64,000 bases of DNA. Source: Massilia sp. METH4. Lineage in GTDB: Bacteria; Pseudomonadota; Gammaproteobacteria; Burkholderiales; Burkholderiaceae_D. Shown piece by piece: positions 45,273 to 54,648 of this stretch (the first letter of the stretch is position 1; every line of letters begins with the position of its first letter). The stretch is taken from the NCBI RefSeq assembly GCF_037094685.1, contig NZ_CP146614.1, forward strand, positions 3,968,001 through 4,032,000, written 5' to 3'. Below the pieces are notes generated by a model that saw nothing but the letters and a program-made list of their open reading frames with translations, did not search any database and was not told where the DNA came from. The position numbers and the translations under genes were made by a program.

Positions 45273-46454
45273 ATGCGCCAATTCATCGATACCACGTCCA
45301 CGACTCCGATCGGCATTCCCGCCAGCGGCGACCCGCTGTTCCAACCCTGCCGCCTCGGCAGCATCGAACTTCCCAATCGCATCGTCATGCCGCCGATGAC
45401 CCGCTCGCGCGCCAGCCAGCCGGGCGACGTGCCAAACGCGCTGATGGCCGAGTATTACGCACAGCGCGCCAGCGCCGGCCTGATCGTCAGTGAAGGCACG
45501 TGGATTTCCCCGCTCGGCAAGGGCTATGCGTGGACGCCCGGCATCCATACGCCGGCGCAGGTCGAAGGCTGGCGCACCGTGACGAACGCCGTGCACGCGG
45601 CCGGCGGCACGATGTTCGCGCAGCTGTGGCACGTCGGCCGGCTGAGTCACACGAGCCTGCTGAACGGGCAGGCGCCCGTGTCGTCGTCGGCGCTGCAAGC
45701 CGAGGGTGTCAATGTCTTCGTCGATACGGACGGCAAGCCCGGCTTCGTGCAGGCGTCGATGCCTCGCGCGCTGTCGATCGACGAGATCCACGCGATCGTG
45801 GACGATTACCGGCAGGCCGCCCGCAATGCGATGGAGGCGGGCTTCGACGGCGTGGAACTGCATGCCGCCAACGGCTACCTCGTCAACCAGTTCATCGATT
45901 CGAATGCCAACACCCGCACGGACGAATATGGCGGCTCCCTGGAGAACCGCCTGCGTTTCCTCGGCGAGGTCGCCCGCGCGCTGGTCGAGGGGACGGGCGA
46001 CAAGGCCCGCGTCGGCATCCGCCTGGCGCCGCTGACCACGCTGAACGGCTGCGTGGACGCCGACCCGGAGACGACGTACGTCGCCGCCGCACGGCTCCTT
46101 GGGGAGATCGGCGTGGGCTACATCCACATCGCGGAGGCGGACTGGGACGACGCGCCCGTGATGCCGGCCGACTTCAAGTGCCGCTTGCGGGCAGCGTTCC
46201 CGGGCTTGCTGATCTATGCCGGCAAATACACGGCCGAACGCGCCCGTGAAGCGCTGCGCGAAGGATGGGCCGACATGATCGCCTTCGGCCGGCCATTCGT
46301 CGCCAATCCGGATTTGCCGGAGCGGCTGCGCGCCGGTGCACCGCTGGCCGAGCATGATCGCGATACGCTGTTCGGGGGCGGGGCGCGCGGGTTGACGGAT
46401 TACCCGGTGCTCACCGCTGGCGACAGGCAGTCTTCAGCCGCAAGCCATCCTTGA
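45273..46454 (+). CDS. Old Yellow Enzyme family NADH:flavin oxidoreductase (NemA-like)
   Basis: 393 residues, with a TIM-barrel FMN enzyme from about residue 25. PNRIVMPPMTRSRAS opens the barrel; the substrate-binding pair His/Asn and the catalytic Tyr are in HAANGYLVNQFID (near residue 192). NTRTDEYGGSLENRLRF and the FMN phosphate site GWADMIAFGRPFVANPDL are also present. It reduces activated alkenes, nitroesters or maleimides with NAD(P)H. The 20-residue N-terminal extension is longer than usual. The 3' end overlaps the convergent small gene by 44 bp. Confidence 0.93.
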   Translation: MRQFIDTTSTTPIGIPASGDPLFQPCRLGSIELPNRIVMPPMTRSRASQPGDVPNALMAEYYAQRASAGLIVSEGTWISPLGKGYAWTPGIHTPAQVEGWRTVTNAVHAAGGTMFAQLWHVGRLSHTSLLNGQAPVSSSALQAEGVNVFVDTDGKPGFVQASMPRALSIDEIHAIVDDYRQAARNAMEAGFDGVELHAANGYLVNQFIDSNANTRTDEYGGSLENRLRFLGEVARALVEGTGDKARVGIRLAPLTTLNGCVDADPETTYVAAARLLGEIGVGYIHIAEADWDDAPVMPADFKCRLRAAFPGLLIYAGKYTAERAREALREGWADMIAFGRPFVANPDLPERLRAGAPLAEHDRDTLFGGGARGLTDYPVLTAGDRQSSAASHP

Positions 46455-46707
46455 GGGCGAAGTACTCGGTGCATTGTCGACCCCGGTCAGTGAAGGTGTT
46501 GACTCCGAATGAGGAGATGTAGTCCGCCTCGCCGAAGCTCACCTCGCCGTCACGGTTGAGATCCATCGCGGCGTACGCGAGGGGAGATCGATATACCATC
46601 CAGCCAAACAGGAGCCAGTAGCCGGTGAGCACCAGGACGGCCAATAAGGTGGCCTTCTTCAGCCGGCCCTCCGGCATGCGGAGGGCGATACGCAGGTCAG
46701 CCATCAT
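46411..46707 (-). CDS. Small membrane protein with an EF-hand-like loop
   Basis: 98 residues. One membrane helix (about 20-40, ATLLAVLVLTGYWLLFGWMV) is followed by a calcium-loop sequence DLNRDGEVSFGEADYI (near residues 49-64) with D-x-N-x-D-G-x-(V)-x-F-x-E spacing close to the EF-hand/dockerin loop. Two cysteines near the C-terminus may form a disulfide. Its ATG overlaps the stop of the upstream M16 gene, giving translational coupling; it is the third gene of that operon. Confidence 0.65.
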   Translation of the reverse strand: MMADLRIALRMPEGRLKKATLLAVLVLTGYWLLFGWMVYRSPLAYAAMDLNRDGEVSFGEADYISSFGVNTFTDRGRQCTEYFALKDGLRLKTACRQR

Positions 46708-48110
46708 TTGCCGGCCGGCTTGAACCCGTCCGCACTGATATCGAGCTCGGTCACCTCGCCATACTTGGCCGCCACCTTGCGGATATCGTCCGCCTTCCCG
46801 ACCAGCACCATCTGCAGGTTATTGCGCGGGAAATGCTTGTCCACCAGCTGCTTGGCCTTCACGGGCGTGAGGCCATCGACGTCGCGCATGAAGTTGTCGA
46901 TCTGCGCGCGGTCCACGCCCAGCGCGTACATGTCGCCCAAGAGGCTTGCCAGCTGTTCGCTCGTCTCGAAGCGCGGCGGGAACTGGCCCTTCACATAGGC
47001 CTTGGCCGAATCGAGGGTGGCCTTGTCGATGCCTCCGCCGTTACCCGTTCCCCACAGGCGGTTGTAGGTCTTCAGCGCCAGGTCCAGGGCGGCTTCGGTC
47101 TTGGCCGACGCCGTGAAGCTCGACATGCTGAACAGGCCCGATTGCGCCAGCGGCGCGAACGCGCTGTTGGCGCCGTAGGTGAGGCCGGAGTTCACGCGCA
47201 GCTCGTCGTTCAGCCACGACGTGAAGCGCCCGCCCAGCACCGTGTTCAGCACCTGCAGGGGCACGTAGTCGGCATCGTTGCGGGCGATGCCGGGGCCGCC
47301 GATGACGAAGGTGGTCTCGATCGCGTCGGGCTTGTTGACGAGCCACACGCGCGGCTTGTCGGCCAGCGGCTTGCCGTAGTCGGCGCGCTGCGGCGGAGGG
47401 CCATCGGCCTTCCACTGGCCGAACAGCGTCTCGATCTGCTTGCGCATGGCCGCGGGGTCGAAGTCGCCGACCACGATCACGGCCGCGTTATCGGGCCGGA
47501 AGTAACGCTGGTGGAAGCCCTGCACGTCGCCGCGCTTCAGCGCGGACAGGCTGTTCACCGTGCCGCCGGGCGGGCTGGCATATGGCGCGTCGCCATACAG
47601 CATGCTGCGGTAGTAGGTGCCGGCAACCTGGCGCGGGCTTTCCTTGGCCTGTTTCAGGCCGCTGACCTTGCGGGTCTTCAGCTTGTCCAGCTCCGTTGCT
47701 TCGAAGCTCGGTTGCTGCACGATCTCGGCGAACAGCGGCAGCAGGGCGGCCGCGTCGTTTTTCGCGAAGTTCGCCTGCACGGTCGTCTGCTCGGTCGCGC
47801 TGCCGCCTGCAAGCTGCGCACCACGGAAGTCGAACGCCTCGTCGATGGCGCTCTTGCTGTGCTTTTCGCTGCCCAGCAGGATTGCGTCGCCCGTCAGGTT
47901 CGCCAGGCCGGCCTGGGGCCCGTCGTTGACGGCGCCGGCCTTGACGACGGCGCGCACGGCGATCAGCGGCACTTCGTGGCGCTCCATCAGCATCACTGTC
48001 AGGCCGTTGGGAAGCCTGGTCGTTTCGAACTGCGGCACCTTGAATTCGGCGGCGCAGGCAACGCCGGTTGCGCCGAGCAGCGCCGTGGTGAACACCAGTT
48101 TCTTCATCAT
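46704..48110 (-). CDS. M16-family peptidase homologue, inactive subunit
   Basis: 468 residues, with a signal peptide (KLVFTTALLGATGVACA). Two M16/LuxS-like domains follow: NGLTVMLMERHEVPLIAVRAVV, the region GLANLTGDAILLGSEKHSKS where active members have HxxEH, and a C-terminal domain with YGANSAFAPLAQSG. The zinc motif is absent. Such a subunit normally pairs with an active M16 protein, encoded just upstream with a 4-base overlap, to form a periplasmic heterodimeric peptidase. Confidence 0.92.
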   Translation of the reverse strand: MMKKLVFTTALLGATGVACAAEFKVPQFETTRLPNGLTVMLMERHEVPLIAVRAVVKAGAVNDGPQAGLANLTGDAILLGSEKHSKSAIDEAFDFRGAQLAGGSATEQTTVQANFAKNDAAALLPLFAEIVQQPSFEATELDKLKTRKVSGLKQAKESPRQVAGTYYRSMLYGDAPYASPPGGTVNSLSALKRGDVQGFHQRYFRPDNAAVIVVGDFDPAAMRKQIETLFGQWKADGPPPQRADYGKPLADKPRVWLVNKPDAIETTFVIGGPGIARNDADYVPLQVLNTVLGGRFTSWLNDELRVNSGLTYGANSAFAPLAQSGLFSMSSFTASAKTEAALDLALKTYNRLWGTGNGGGIDKATLDSAKAYVKGQFPPRFETSEQLASLLGDMYALGVDRAQIDNFMRDVDGLTPVKAKQLVDKHFPRNNLQMVLVGKADDIRKVAAKYGEVTELDISADGFKPAGK

Positions 48111-49423
48111 TCCTCCTTGGCGGCCAGCATGCCGACGGTGCGCTGCGATTTCTTCAGGTAGCGGGCGGCCACGGCCTGGATGTCGGCCGCGGTGAGCTTT
48201 TCATACTCGGCCGGCGCGGCGAACAGCTTGCGCCAGTCGCCGAAGAACGTTTCGTAGTTGCCCAATTGCTGGGCCTTGCCGTTGATGGTTTCCTGCGCGC
48301 GGTACAGGTTGACGAGCTTCTTGTTCTTCACCGCCTGCAGTTCCTGCTCGCTGATACCGTTCTTCACCACGTTGTCGATCTCGTCGAGCAGCGCCTTTTC
48401 CACCTTCGCGCCGTCGACGCCGCTGGCCGCCACCGCGAACACATAGAGCAGGCCGGGATCGAAGCCGTCGGTGGCATCGGCGCCGACCGACGTGGCCAGC
48501 TGCTTTTCCACCAGGGCCTTGTACAGGCGCGAGGTCTTGCCCTCGGTGAGCACGCTTTGCAGCACGTTCAACGCGTAGTAATCGGGGCTGTCCGCGCGCG
48601 GCACCTTGTAGGCGACCATCAGGTTGGCGGAGGTGGCGGACGGCTTGGCCACGAACAGCCGCCGCTCGCCTTTCTGTTCCGGTTCCACCGTCTTCACCGC
48701 CGGCGGCACGGCGCGTTTCGGGATCGCGCCGAAGTACTTCGTGGCCAGCGTCTTCACCTGGTCGGCCTTCACGTCGCCGACGATCACGGAGACGGCGTTG
48801 TTCGGCGCATAGTAGGTGCGGAAGTAGTTCACCAGGTCCTGCTGGGTCCACGCCTTGATGTCGGATTCGAAGCCGATCACGGGCCAGGAGTAGGGATGGG
48901 CGGAAAACGCCACGCTGTTCAGGTCTTCCATCAGCATGCGCACGTTCGAGTTTTCCAGGCCCGTGCTGCGCTCGGAGAGCACCACGCCGCGCTCGCTCTC
49001 GACCATTTTCGGATCGATCGTCAGGTGCGCGATGCGGTCGCTTTCAAGCTTGAAGATGGTTTCCAGCGAGGTGGCCGGGAACCAGTCCTGGTACACCGTC
49101 ACGTCGCTGCTCGTGTAGGCGTTGTTGCTGCCCCCGGCCGCTTCCATCGTGCGGTCGAACATCTTCGGCCCGTAGTGCTTCGAGCCGTTGAACATCATGT
49201 GCTCGAAGAAGTGCGACAGGCCCGTGGTGCCGGGCGCCTCGTTGCGCGATCCCACCTTCCAGAACGTGTACATGTTCGCGTTCGGGATCGTGCTGCTTTC
49301 CAGGACGATGAACTTCATGCCGTTGGCCAGCGTGAAGGTCTTGACCTGGTCGGCCGTGAATGCGGCGTGGGCGGAACTTGCGAGGACATAGCCGGCGATG
49401 GCGGCGGCGAACTTCCACTTCAT
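48107..49423 (-). CDS. M16-family zinc metallopeptidase, active subunit
   Basis: 438 residues. The signal peptide is MKWKFAAAIAGYVLASSAHA. The inverted zinc motif HxxEH is intact in LSHFFEHMMFNGSKHY (His71, Glu74, His75), with the distal glutamate in VESERGVVLSERS. The C-terminal M16 domain has DLVNYFRTYYAPNNAVSVIVGDV. The start at 49423 follows AAGAGGCCACC; 11 upstream codons are discarded. Together with the coupled inactive subunit it should degrade small peptides or process proteins in the periplasm. Confidence 0.94.
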   Translation of the reverse strand: MKWKFAAAIAGYVLASSAHAAFTADQVKTFTLANGMKFIVLESSTIPNANMYTFWKVGSRNEAPGTTGLSHFFEHMMFNGSKHYGPKMFDRTMEAAGGSNNAYTSSDVTVYQDWFPATSLETIFKLESDRIAHLTIDPKMVESERGVVLSERSTGLENSNVRMLMEDLNSVAFSAHPYSWPVIGFESDIKAWTQQDLVNYFRTYYAPNNAVSVIVGDVKADQVKTLATKYFGAIPKRAVPPAVKTVEPEQKGERRLFVAKPSATSANLMVAYKVPRADSPDYYALNVLQSVLTEGKTSRLYKALVEKQLATSVGADATDGFDPGLLYVFAVAASGVDGAKVEKALLDEIDNVVKNGISEQELQAVKNKKLVNLYRAQETINGKAQQLGNYETFFGDWRKLFAAPAEYEKLTAADIQAVAARYLKKSQRTVGMLAAKEE

Positions 49424-49509
49424 GGTGGCCTCTTGATAAACATTGACGATGCGCAAGCATAAGCCATTGCCGTTAGAATGACCAGAATGCTACTAACCTG
49501 GAAGGCAAG

Positions 49510-50001
49510 ATGGAAACCGCAATGCACTGGTCGGCCCACGAGCTGACGATGACCGTCCTGATGACGCCGGACATGGCCAATTTCTCCGGCAACGTCCACG
49601 GCGGCACGATCCTGAAATTCCTCGACAGCGTGGCCTATGCCTGCGCCAGCCGCTATTCGGGCAGCTATGTCGTTACGCTGTCGGTGGACCAGGTGATGTT
49701 CCTGCAGCCGATCCACGTGGGCGAGCTGGTCACCTTCCTGGCGTCGGTGAACTACACGGGCAACACGTCGATGGAAGTGGGCATTCGCGTGGTGACGGAA
49801 AACATCCAGCAGCGGCTGGTGCGGCACGCCAACAGCTGCTACTTCACGATGGTGGCGGTGGACAAGGACCGCAAACCCGTTGCCGTGCCGCCGCTGGTGC
49901 CGGAAACGCCGGAGCAGATCGCCCGCTTCGAGCAGGCTAAGGCGCGCAAGGCCGCGCGGCTGGCGCTGCACGGGGCCAAGAACAAGGCGAAGGGGCAGTA
50001 G
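49510..50001 (+). CDS. Acyl-CoA thioesterase, hotdog fold (YciA-like)
   Basis: 163 residues. The hotdog domain shows MTPDMANFSGNVHGGTILKFLD near residue 18, where the catalytic aspartate and the HGG motif lie, then SVAYACASRYSGSYVVTLSVD and the beta-strand FLQPIHVGELVTF. The basic C-terminus (AKARKAARLALHGAKNKAKG) is common in this subgroup. Hydrolyses acyl-CoA in the cytoplasm. Divergent from the M16 operon with 86 bp between starts; a repeat element follows the stop. Confidence 0.92.
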   Translation: METAMHWSAHELTMTVLMTPDMANFSGNVHGGTILKFLDSVAYACASRYSGSYVVTLSVDQVMFLQPIHVGELVTFLASVNYTGNTSMEVGIRVVTENIQQRLVRHANSCYFTMVAVDKDRKPVAVPPLVPETPEQIARFEQAKARKAARLALHGAKNKAKGQ

Positions 50002-50002
50002 C

Positions 50003-50112
50003 GCAACACCGGTGACAGGCACCGCCTCCGGGAAGTGTTTCAAAAAAGGCGGTGCCTGTCACCGGTTCTCGGGAAATGTTCCAAAAAGGGCGGTGCCGGT
50101 CACCGGTGTTGC
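50003..50112. repeat. Compound palindromic repeat with two tandem units
   Basis: Outer arms GCAACACCGGTGAC and GTCACCGGTGTTGC (14 bp, exact). Inner arms GGTGACAGGCACCGCC and GGCGGTGCCTGTCACC (16 bp, exact). Two similar tandem units of about 37 bp (CGGGAAGTGTTTCAAAAAAG... and CGGGAAATGTTCCAAAAAGG...) lie inside. It starts directly after the thioesterase stop and ends 3 bp before the end of the convergent gene. Likely a REP-type element, possibly also a terminator. Confidence 0.75.
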
Positions 50113-50115
50113 AGG

Positions 50116-50361
50116 TTACTTGTACGGCGCGCCCCGCCGCGCATACGACGGCGGCGTGACGGCGCGCCGCCGCTGCGGGTACACGAGGGCGCGCACGGCG
50201 ACCTCGAAGGGCACCTGCAGCGAGGCGAGGAATTCGGCGGACTTGCGGATGCCCACCTCGGGCAGGGCGGTAACGGCCTGGTCGACGATCTCGCGCATCC
50301 TGCGGTTGGTGCGCGCATGGGCCGGTTTCAGCATGTGCTGCTTCTTGACTCTTGCGTTCAT
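50116..50361 (-). CDS. Small basic hypothetical protein
   Basis: 81 residues, MNARVKKQHMLKPAHARTNR then MREIVDQAVTALPEVGIRKS and AEFLASLQVPFEVAVRALVYP, ending in a basic tail. Helical and positively charged. GGGGTCACCACC before the ATG gives a modest ribosome site. It lies between the repeat element and the GGDEF/EAL gene, 36 bp downstream of the latter, so it may be co-transcribed. Family not recognised. Confidence 0.6.
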   Translation of the reverse strand: MNARVKKQHMLKPAHARTNRRMREIVDQAVTALPEVGIRKSAEFLASLQVPFEVAVRALVYPQRRRAVTPPSYARRGAPYK

Positions 50362-50397
50362 GGTGGTGACCCCCGTTCTGGTTAGCATTTTTTATTA

Positions 50398-53271
50398 TTA
50401 TGCCTGCAACAGTGCCAGGTTTGCTACCGGTGTCAGCCGGTGACCACGGTCGATCATCCTTTCGAAGTCCTCGGCCGGCAACGGCCGGCTGAACAGATAG
50501 CCCTGCATCTCGTGGCAGCCCTGCGCGCGCAGGAAGTCCAGCTGGGCGGGCGATTCAACGCCTTCCGCGATCACCCGCAGCTTCAGGTTGCGCGCCAGCG
50601 CGATGATGGAGACGACGATGGCCGCCTCGTCGGCATCGCTGGCGATGTCGGCCACGAACGAGCGGTCGATCTTCAGCACGTCGATGGGGAAGCGGCGCAG
50701 GTAGGAGAAACTCGAGTAGCCGGTGCCGAAATCGTCGATCGACAGCGCCACGCCCAGCGCCTTCAGCTGGTGCAGCAGGTCCACGGCCTGCGTCACGTCG
50801 TCCACGAACAGGCTTTCGGTCAGTTCCAGGTCCAGGCAGGCCGGCGGCAGGCCCGTGTCGGCCAGCACTTGCGCGATCGAGTCCACCAGGTCGGGCTGGC
50901 CGAACTGGCGCGCCGACAGGTTGACGGCCACGCGCAGCGGCGCCTCGCCGCGCAGCGCCAGCGCCCCGTTCCACGCACGGGCCTGGGCGCAGGCCGTGCG
51001 CAGCACCCAGGCGCCGATCGGCACGATGAGGCCCGTTTCCTCGGCCAGGCCGATGAAGCGCTGCGGCGGCACCATGCCCAGTTCCGGGTGCTGCCAGCGC
51101 AGCAGCGCCTCCATGCCCACGATGTGCCCGCCCGCCAGGTCGACCTGGGGCTGGTAGTGCAGCACGAATTCGCCCCGCTCCAGCGCGTTGCGCAGCGCGC
51201 CTTCGATGCGCAGCCTTTCCTCGGCCTCGTTGTTCATGGCGTCGTGGTAGAACTGCCAGCGGTTGCGGCCCAGCTTCTTGGCCGCGTACATCGCGATATC
51301 GGCATGCTCGATCAGGTGCTCGGCCGGGGTGCCGTCGCCCGCGTACACGGCCACGCCGATGCTGCAGGTGACACCGAATTCCTTGCCCACCAGCGTGATC
51401 GGCTGCGCCAGCGCGGCCATGATGCGGTCGACCACGTCGGCCTTGAGGTTCTCGTCGGCATGCTCGGCCAGGATCGCGACGAATTCGTCGCCGGACAGGC
51501 GCGCCACCGTATCGGTCTCGCGCACGGAGGCGCGCAGGCGGGCGGCGATCGTCACCAGCAGCTGGTCGCCGGCCTTGTGGCCCAGCGTGTCGTTGACGAA
51601 CTTGAAGCGGTCCAGGTCGATCAGCAGTACCCACATCGTCCGGCCGCCGCGATTGGCGTATGCGATCGCCTGCGCCAGCCGGTCCTGCAGCAGGATGCGG
51701 TTCGGCAGGCCCGTCAGCGCGTCGTGGTGGGCGATATGGCTGATATGCCGTTCCGTCAGCTTGCGCTCGGTGATCTCGCTGCCGGTGCCGCGGTAGCCGC
51801 GGAATTCGCCCTGGTCGTCGTACACGGGTTCGCCATTGGACTGGAACCAGCGTGTCACGCCGTCGTCGCCCGTGATCTCGTGTTCCAGGTTGGTGAAGGG
51901 CAGGCGGGCCAACAGGCGTTCGTGGTGCTCGCGGCCCGTCTTCGTTTCGAGGAATGCGGGATTGATCTGCCAGCGCGTGCGGCCGATATAGGCCTTGCGC
52001 TGCACCTGCGCCTTGTCGAAGAACGCGTCGGTGATATGCGTGAAGCTGAAGTTCGCATCCTGCTCCCAGTACCAGTCGGAAGACAGGGCCAGCAGCCGCC
52101 GGAAGCGGTGCTCGCTTTCCTGCAGCGCGCGCTCGGTGCGCTTGCGCGCGGCCACGTCCTCGTTCAGCCGCGCATTGCTGCGTTGCAGGTCGGCGGTGCG
52201 TTCGTCCACCAGCCACTGCACCCGGCGCGAGCGCTGTTCCAGCACGTGCACGAACGTGGCGGCCAGCACGGAGAACAGCAGCCCGCCCACCAGGGCGATC
52301 AGCGAGCCGGCGTGATTGTCCAGGAACGGGCGCGGCGCCGCCTCCACGCGCACCTGCCAGGTCTGCCCCAGCAGGTCGAAGCGCCGGGTCATGGCGTGCG
52401 GATGGCGCGGATCGAGCCACTCGGCCAGCCGGCGCGGCACCCACGCCGGCAGCGCGGCCTGCGCCGGCGCCTCCGTGCCGGCCGTGTAGACTAGGTCGTT
52501 CCCTTCGCCGGCATACACGCGCAGCAGCAACTGCGGGTCGTCCAGCAGGCCGCCGTATTGCAGGATCGTGTGCACCAGGTTCGGCGCGCGGATCAATGCC
52601 GCCGTCTGGCCGATCCAGGCGGCGCGGCGCTCCTGCGGCGTGTCGACCGGCATGCCGGCCCGGTACAGCGGCATCAGCAGCACGAAGCTGTCGCGCCGGT
52701 CGGGCTGGATGACGGCAACGAGCGGCGTGGCCGCGGGCTTGCCGGTGCGGAGCATGCGCTCCACCGTCGGCGCGGTGGCTTCCAGCGGCGCCACGTCGAG
52801 GCCGAGGGTGCCGTGGTGGGCATGCAGCGGCGCATAGAACTCCGTGACCAGGTAGCGCTCGCGCGGCGCCGCGGGCACGCTGCCGCCGCGGCGCAGCTCG
52901 GTGACGGAGAAGCCTGGGCCCATGCGGCGCTCGAAGGCCAGGCGCTCGGCGTGGTTCATCAGGTGCTGGTGCGCGAACGACACCATGAAAGGATAGCGGT
53001 GCAGCAGCGGCCGGGTGAAATCGCTGAACTGTGCCTGCGTCACGTCCGGAACGGTGCGGAACAGCTGGTTGGTGACGGTGAGCACCTCGACGGCATCGTC
53101 GAGCCCGCGGCGGATGGCGGCCACGCGCAGGTTGGCGCGCTGCTGGAAGCCTTCCGCCAGTTTCGCGTATTCGAGCGCGCCCACGGCGAGGAACAGGGCG
53201 CCCGTCACGCTCAGGCCGGCCGCCAGCGTGACGACCGCCGCGAACGATACCGGGGTGAACCTGCGTGCCAT
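50398..53271 (-). CDS. Membrane bifunctional GGDEF/EAL protein with CHASE sensor and PAS
   Basis: 957 residues. A membrane helix (about 8-32), a CHASE periplasmic sensor (about 55-290, with FMVSFAHQHLMNHAERLAFER) and a second helix (about 305-330). Then PAS (about 385-500), GGDEF with the active-site variant LSGDEFVAIL (near 589) and EAL with GMEALLRWQHPELG (near 719), DDFGTGYSSFSYL and EGVES. The EAL residues needed for hydrolysis are present; the SGDEF form can be active. Degrades and perhaps makes c-di-GMP in response to an external ligand. AGGAGACCC precedes the ATG at 53271. Confidence 0.94.
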   Translation of the reverse strand: MARRFTPVSFAAVVTLAAGLSVTGALFLAVGALEYAKLAEGFQQRANLRVAAIRRGLDDAVEVLTVTNQLFRTVPDVTQAQFSDFTRPLLHRYPFMVSFAHQHLMNHAERLAFERRMGPGFSVTELRRGGSVPAAPRERYLVTEFYAPLHAHHGTLGLDVAPLEATAPTVERMLRTGKPAATPLVAVIQPDRRDSFVLLMPLYRAGMPVDTPQERRAAWIGQTAALIRAPNLVHTILQYGGLLDDPQLLLRVYAGEGNDLVYTAGTEAPAQAALPAWVPRRLAEWLDPRHPHAMTRRFDLLGQTWQVRVEAAPRPFLDNHAGSLIALVGGLLFSVLAATFVHVLEQRSRRVQWLVDERTADLQRSNARLNEDVAARKRTERALQESEHRFRRLLALSSDWYWEQDANFSFTHITDAFFDKAQVQRKAYIGRTRWQINPAFLETKTGREHHERLLARLPFTNLEHEITGDDGVTRWFQSNGEPVYDDQGEFRGYRGTGSEITERKLTERHISHIAHHDALTGLPNRILLQDRLAQAIAYANRGGRTMWVLLIDLDRFKFVNDTLGHKAGDQLLVTIAARLRASVRETDTVARLSGDEFVAILAEHADENLKADVVDRIMAALAQPITLVGKEFGVTCSIGVAVYAGDGTPAEHLIEHADIAMYAAKKLGRNRWQFYHDAMNNEAEERLRIEGALRNALERGEFVLHYQPQVDLAGGHIVGMEALLRWQHPELGMVPPQRFIGLAEETGLIVPIGAWVLRTACAQARAWNGALALRGEAPLRVAVNLSARQFGQPDLVDSIAQVLADTGLPPACLDLELTESLFVDDVTQAVDLLHQLKALGVALSIDDFGTGYSSFSYLRRFPIDVLKIDRSFVADIASDADEAAIVVSIIALARNLKLRVIAEGVESPAQLDFLRAQGCHEMQGYLFSRPLPAEDFERMIDRGHRLTPVANLALLQA

Positions 53272-53401
53272 GGGTCTCCTGTCTGTCAACAAAATAGCGG
53301 GCGAACGGGCCCGGCCGCTAGTGTGTCACAAAAGCGCGGAGTTGCCGACCGGAATTTATATTTTGGGAATTATTTGTTGCCTTATTGCAGCGCTATCGCG
53401 A

Positions 53402-54223
53402 TCAGGTGACACCACGCTGCCGCAGCCGGCCCACCACCCAGTGCGCCAGCAGCCAGTTGAACGGCGCCAGGCCCGGCCACAGGGCGCCGCACAGGCCCAC
53501 GCGCTGGACCAGCCTTTGCGCGCGGGTGGGGCCGCCGCCGCCGGTGCGTGCCGGCCGCAGGGCGAACAGGATGCGGTTATTGCCGGCAATGCCGCGGAAC
53601 TGGCAGACATTGCCGTCGAACGCGTGGTGCAGCCGCCGATCCATTGCACCGTAGTTCGGGTCGTAGCTGAAAATGTTCGCTACCAGCAGGCCGTCCGGTC
53701 TCAATGCGCGCCGGCAATCGGCGTAGAAACTCGCGGTGCCCAGCGTGGGCGGCAGGCCGGAGGCGTCGAAGCCGTCGACCAGCAACACGTCGGCGCTGCC
53801 CGCCAGCCGCCGCATGTGGCTGGCCGCGTCCGCATGGATGACGCGGAAGCGTTCGCTGTCCGGCGGCACGGCGAAGCGCTCGCGCAGGGCGATCACGTCG
53901 GCGGAAAGTTCCAGCACCGTGATGCGCGCCTCGGGCAGGTAGCGGTGGCAGAACTTGGCCAGCGAGCCGCCGCCCAGGCCAACCATCACGATGTGCGCCG
54001 GGGCCGGCTTGAACAGCACGAAGCACATCATGGCCCGCGCATAGGCCAGTACCAGCCGGTACGGGTCGGCGAGATCCATCTGGCTCTGCACCTCGCCGGG
54101 CACGAATTCCAGCGTCAGTCGGCCCTTGCGGCGGCTGACGAAGGGCGGCTCGGCAACCGGCGGTGCGGCCCCGGGCACGGGGGCCGGCAGCTGGAGCGGC
54201 GGTGGGTCGAGCGGCGCGGGCAT
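53402..54223 (-). CDS. Spermidine-synthase-like methyltransferase-fold protein
   Basis: About 273 residues. The core (about 50-245) is a Rossmann-fold SAM/dcSAM-binding domain of the spermidine synthase family: IVMVGLGGGSLAKFCHRYLP, ARITVLELSADVI, VIHADAASHM and VLLVDGFDAS, with LVANIFSYDPNY at strand 5. It lacks the membrane helices seen in fused forms. The proline-rich N-terminus makes the start uncertain; 54223 has no ribosome site. It may act on an unknown amine or be a methyltransferase-like homologue. Divergent from the gene at 54372. Confidence 0.85.
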   Translation of the reverse strand: MPAPLDPPPLQLPAPVPGAAPPVAEPPFVSRRKGRLTLEFVPGEVQSQMDLADPYRLVLAYARAMMCFVLFKPAPAHIVMVGLGGGSLAKFCHRYLPEARITVLELSADVIALRERFAVPPDSERFRVIHADAASHMRRLAGSADVLLVDGFDASGLPPTLGTASFYADCRRALRPDGLLVANIFSYDPNYGAMDRRLHHAFDGNVCQFRGIAGNNRILFALRPARTGGGGPTRAQRLVQRVGLCGALWPGLAPFNWLLAHWVVGRLRQRGVT

Positions 54224-54371
54224 AAGTAGGGGCAGTTTGGTGTGATTGGCGCTTTCTGCTAAGCTCTCGGGCTCGCCGAAAGTGTACCCCGGCGGCGCGT
54301 TTACACGAAAACGTTTTATGGGTACATTGCCGTCACAGGCAGGGCCAGCCGGCCCGCCACGGAGAAAATTG

Positions 54372-54647
54372 ATGTTCCTTGACCACCCGACCATTACCGC
54401 GACCAACAGCTTCACGGAGCCGGACCGCATCGAGCGGCTGAACCGGGTCTATGGCTATGCGGCCGCGTTGGCCGATGCGGCGGGCAAGCAGCATTTCATC
54501 GAGAAGTTCAGCCAGCTGCACGACCACAAGGGCACGCTGATCGTCTTCTGGCACGAAGCGCCCACCGAGGAGGAAAAGGAAATCTTCGCCAGGGCGTGGG
54601 CATCCAAGGTGGGCGACGGCACCACGAACGTCGAGCACGAGATCTGA
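54372..54647 (+). CDS. Hypothetical protein
   Basis: 91 residues, soluble and acidic: MFLDHPTITATNSFTEPDRI, then IERLNRVYGYAAALADAAGK and FSQLHDHKGTLIVFWHEAPT. GGAGAAAATTG precedes the ATG. It ends one base before the GTG start of the diguanylate cyclase, so the two are an operon. No family recognised. Confidence 0.75.
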   Translation: MFLDHPTITATNSFTEPDRIERLNRVYGYAAALADAAGKQHFIEKFSQLHDHKGTLIVFWHEAPTEEEKEIFARAWASKVGDGTTNVEHEI

Positions 54648-54648
54648 C

